NCBI GenBank assembly: GCA_021789565.1
Contig: JAJYJL010000478.1
Location: forward strand, 1 to 6,574
DNA length: 6,574 nt
Source: Acidobacteriota bacterium
GTDB taxonomy: Bacteria; Acidobacteriota; Terriglobia; UBA7540
Direction of reading: 5' to 3'
This document shows, piece after piece, positions 5,474-6,574 of this stretch. A program made the translations under genes and the position numbers. The first letter of the stretch is position 1, and each line of letters opens with the position of its first letter. Under the pieces are notes generated by a model that saw only the letters and a program-made list of their open reading frames with translations, did not search any database and was not told where the DNA came from.

Positions 5474-6262
5474 ATGTCGAAGAAACATCTGACAACAGTT
5501 CAGAAGCAATTTACCAACACGGCGGAAGCCTTCTCAAAGTTTGCAATGCGCGACACTCCTGAGGTGGTGATTGAGAAAGTTGACTTCCTGAAGCCTCAGC
5601 CTGAGAGCAACCTTCTTGACGTCGCCTGTGGACCTGGCGCCCTAGTCCTAGCGATGGCGTCCAAAGTCCGGTACGCATACGGAATGGACCTGACTCCCCA
5701 GATGCTGCGGCTGGCGCGGCAATTCCAGGTGGAGAAGCAGATCGGCAACGCGGCCTTTATTTGTGGCGAAGGGGAAAGGATTCCTTATGCGGATGGCACC
5801 TTCGACCTGGTAAGCTGCCAGTACGCCTTCCACCACATCACCAGGCCGGAACTCGTTCTGCAGGAAATGCTGCGCGTGACAAAGCCGGAGGGGCGTGTTT
5901 TTGTTGACGATACCCTGGGACCTGAAAGCGAAGAGAAGTACGAACTTCACAGCAGAATCGAATTCATTCGCGATCCATCCCACACACGATCGCTACGGCT
6001 CACCACGTTCCTGAGGATGTTTGAGAAGTTCAATCTTGAAATCATTTCCCAGTCTTTCAGGCGCCGGCGCCGCTCCTTTAACCAATGGATGCTGCGCGCG
6101 GGTCTGAAACCAGGCGACGTGCGCTACATGGAAACTCGCAGGCTTATCGAAAAGTCCATCCCAGGCGACCGGGCGGCGTTCTCGCCGCAGATCCAGGGCG
6201 ATGACATCCAGATCATCCATAACGAAGGAATGTTTCTCCTGGCCAGGCGCGCCGGGTTATAG
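5474..6262 (+). CDS. Class I SAM-dependent methyltransferase (UbiE/Methyltransf_11 type)
   Basis: A 262-residue Rossmann-fold methyltransferase transferring a methyl group from S-adenosylmethionine. Motif I is NLLDVACGPGALVLAMA (46-62), with the D-x-A-C-G-P-G glycine loop. The acidic residue binding the ribose hydroxyls is D72 in YGMDLTPQML. Motif II is ERIPYADGTFDLVSCQYAFH (101-120), followed by HITRPELVLQEMLRVTKPEG, the usual beta-5/alpha-E region of the UbiE-like group. The C-terminal part (about 150-262) holds a basic stretch FRRRRRS, perhaps for substrate or nucleic-acid contact, and ends in a strand-like NEGMFLLARR. Length and motifs fit small-molecule methyltransferases such as YcgJ or UbiE; the substrate is unknown. 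It has no signal peptide, so it is cytoplasmic. It is transcribed away from the sugar run and alone on its strand here, so a functional tie to the sugar genes is not established. Confidence 0.9.
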   Translation: MSKKHLTTVQKQFTNTAEAFSKFAMRDTPEVVIEKVDFLKPQPESNLLDVACGPGALVLAMASKVRYAYGMDLTPQMLRLARQFQVEKQIGNAAFICGEGERIPYADGTFDLVSCQYAFHHITRPELVLQEMLRVTKPEGRVFVDDTLGPESEEKYELHSRIEFIRDPSHTRSLRLTTFLRMFEKFNLEIISQSFRRRRRSFNQWMLRAGLKPGDVRYMETRRLIEKSIPGDRAAFSPQIQGDDIQIIHNEGMFLLARRAGL

Positions 6263-6275
6263 GCTTCGGCTGGCC
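6241..6275 (+). terminator. Possible stem-loop over the methyltransferase stop codon
   Basis: GGCCA (6241-6245) can pair with TGGCC (6271-6275). Inside it GCCG (6251-6254) can pair with CGGC (6267-6270) across a five-base bulge on the left arm. It spans the TAG stop. There is no T run after it, so it is not a classic intrinsic terminator; it may be a 3'-end hairpin or chance in GC-rich DNA. Confidence 0.2.
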
Positions 6276-6383
6276 CCAATCTCCCCGGACCCACTGTAAG
6301 ATACTGTTACGAAAAGCAATCTGATGTGGACCGCGGATCAAGCGGAGATTAGGGAGTGCTTTCGACCGAGGATGAAAAAGTGC

Positions 6384-6412
6384 TTGACATATTATTGTAC
6401 TAGTACAACAAT
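6384..6412 (+). promoter_or_regulatory. Sigma-70-type promoter of the XRE regulator gene
   Basis: TTGACA (6384-6389) is a perfect -35 hexamer. At 17 bases comes AACAAT (6407-6412), which matches TATAAT at four of six positions. The stretch is sharply AT-richer than the flanking genes. Transcription would start near 6418-6420, at the second ATG of the regulator gene. Confidence 0.6.
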
Positions 6413-6416
6413 ATGT
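6387..6416. promoter_or_regulatory. 30-bp palindromic operator candidate
   Basis: The dyad centres between 6401 and 6402. The core TTGTACTAGTACAA (6395-6408) is perfectly symmetric. Symmetry extends to 6387-6416 with a single mismatched pair (A6394/C6409), giving 14 of 15 pairs. It overlaps the end of the -35 box, the whole spacer, the -10 box and the first ATG (6413-6415). A repressor bound here would block RNA polymerase. The obvious candidate is the XRE protein encoded just downstream, but the sequence does not show which protein binds. Confidence 0.65.
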
Positions 6417-6574
6417 TTATGGAATTAGGTTCAAGTTCGGATGCGCGCAGCGGACAGGCCCTCTATAACCGGATTGCAGTGCTGCGAGCCGAGCGTGGCC
6501 TCAGCCGCAATGCGCTGGCCAACGCTCTTCAAGTCAACTACCAGACGATAGGCTACATCGAACGCGGCGACTTC
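6413..6574 (+). CDS. XRE-family helix-turn-helix regulator, N-terminal part (gene runs off the window)
   Basis: The first 54 codons of a gene that continues past the edge. After a short tail (MFMELGSSSDARSGQALY) comes a Cro/C1-type HTH: NRIAVLRAERGLSR (helix 1), SRNALANAL (helix 2), then VNYQTIGYIERGDF (recognition helix and the E-R-G-x turn). The sequence most resembles the small YgzD-like XRE regulators of about 65-80 residues, whose homologues typically continue with a P-S-L-x-L-A-L-type helix; that part is not visible. In-frame TAG at 6401-6403 means translation must begin at ATG 6413 or ATG 6419. Neither has a ribosome binding site, and the predicted transcription start falls on 6419, so the message is probably leaderless. 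It is probably autoregulated through the palindrome covering its promoter. Confidence 0.85.
   Translation, partial: MFMELGSSSDARSGQALYNRIAVLRAERGLSRNALANALQVNYQTIGYIERGDF

Noticed and set aside
5089..5562. Plus-strand open frame of 157 codons across the divergent region
   Set aside because: It overlaps the DapA-fold gene antisense and the methyltransferase start in another frame. Its composition shows no domain and no ribosome site is seen.
6279..6350. AATCTCC (6279-6285) and GGAGATT (6344-6350) as an inverted repeat
   Set aside because: Only 7 bp, about 58 bases apart, with no supporting structure or conserved placement; likely chance.

Overview
The window looks like chromosomal DNA from a GC-rich, soil-type Gram-negative bacterium. 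Acidobacteriota is my best guess. That rests on the combination of tandem MacB/FtsX-type permeases without an ATPase domain, a twin-arginine-tagged xylose-isomerase-like TIM-barrel protein, and a compact sugar cluster. I see no diagnostic marker gene, so this is inference. No RNA gene, insertion sequence, CRISPR array or phage gene was recognised.

Layout: (1) Positions 3-1357, plus strand: the last 28 codons of one MacB-like ABC permease, then a complete 417-residue MacB-like permease 14 bases downstream. (2) Positions 1386-5249, minus strand: a four-gene run that meets the permeases tail to tail across 28 bases. In transcription order it encodes a DHDPS/KDG-dehydratase-family aldolase, a SUMF1-fold protein, a GalT-family nucleotidylyltransferase with two predicted zinc sites, and a Tat-targeted sugar phosphate isomerase/epimerase-like protein. 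(3) Positions 5250-5473: a divergent intergenic region with a 9-bp inverted repeat facing both flanking genes. (4) Positions 5474-6262, plus strand: a class I SAM-dependent methyltransferase. (5) Positions 6263-6412: a spacer that ends in a consensus -35 box and a 30-bp near-perfect palindrome. (6) From 6413/6419 to the window edge, plus strand: the first about 54 codons of a small XRE-type regulator.

The minus-strand run is probably one operon for handling a sugar or sugar acid. The TIM-barrel protein would isomerise or epimerise the sugar, the GalT-family enzyme would move sugar-1-phosphate to or from a nucleotide, and the DapA-fold enzyme would act on a keto acid. The substrate cannot be read from the sequence. 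Three of the four products depart from textbook relatives: the DapA-like enzyme lacks the usual active-site Tyr and Thr, the SUMF1 protein lacks the formylglycine-generating cysteine pair, and the GalT has a second zinc-ligand set like that of ADP-glucose phosphorylase. The cluster may therefore carry out something other than its default annotation. The other notable signal is the XRE gene's promoter, where the operator-like palindrome covers the promoter spacer and the start codon, and the message is probably leaderless.
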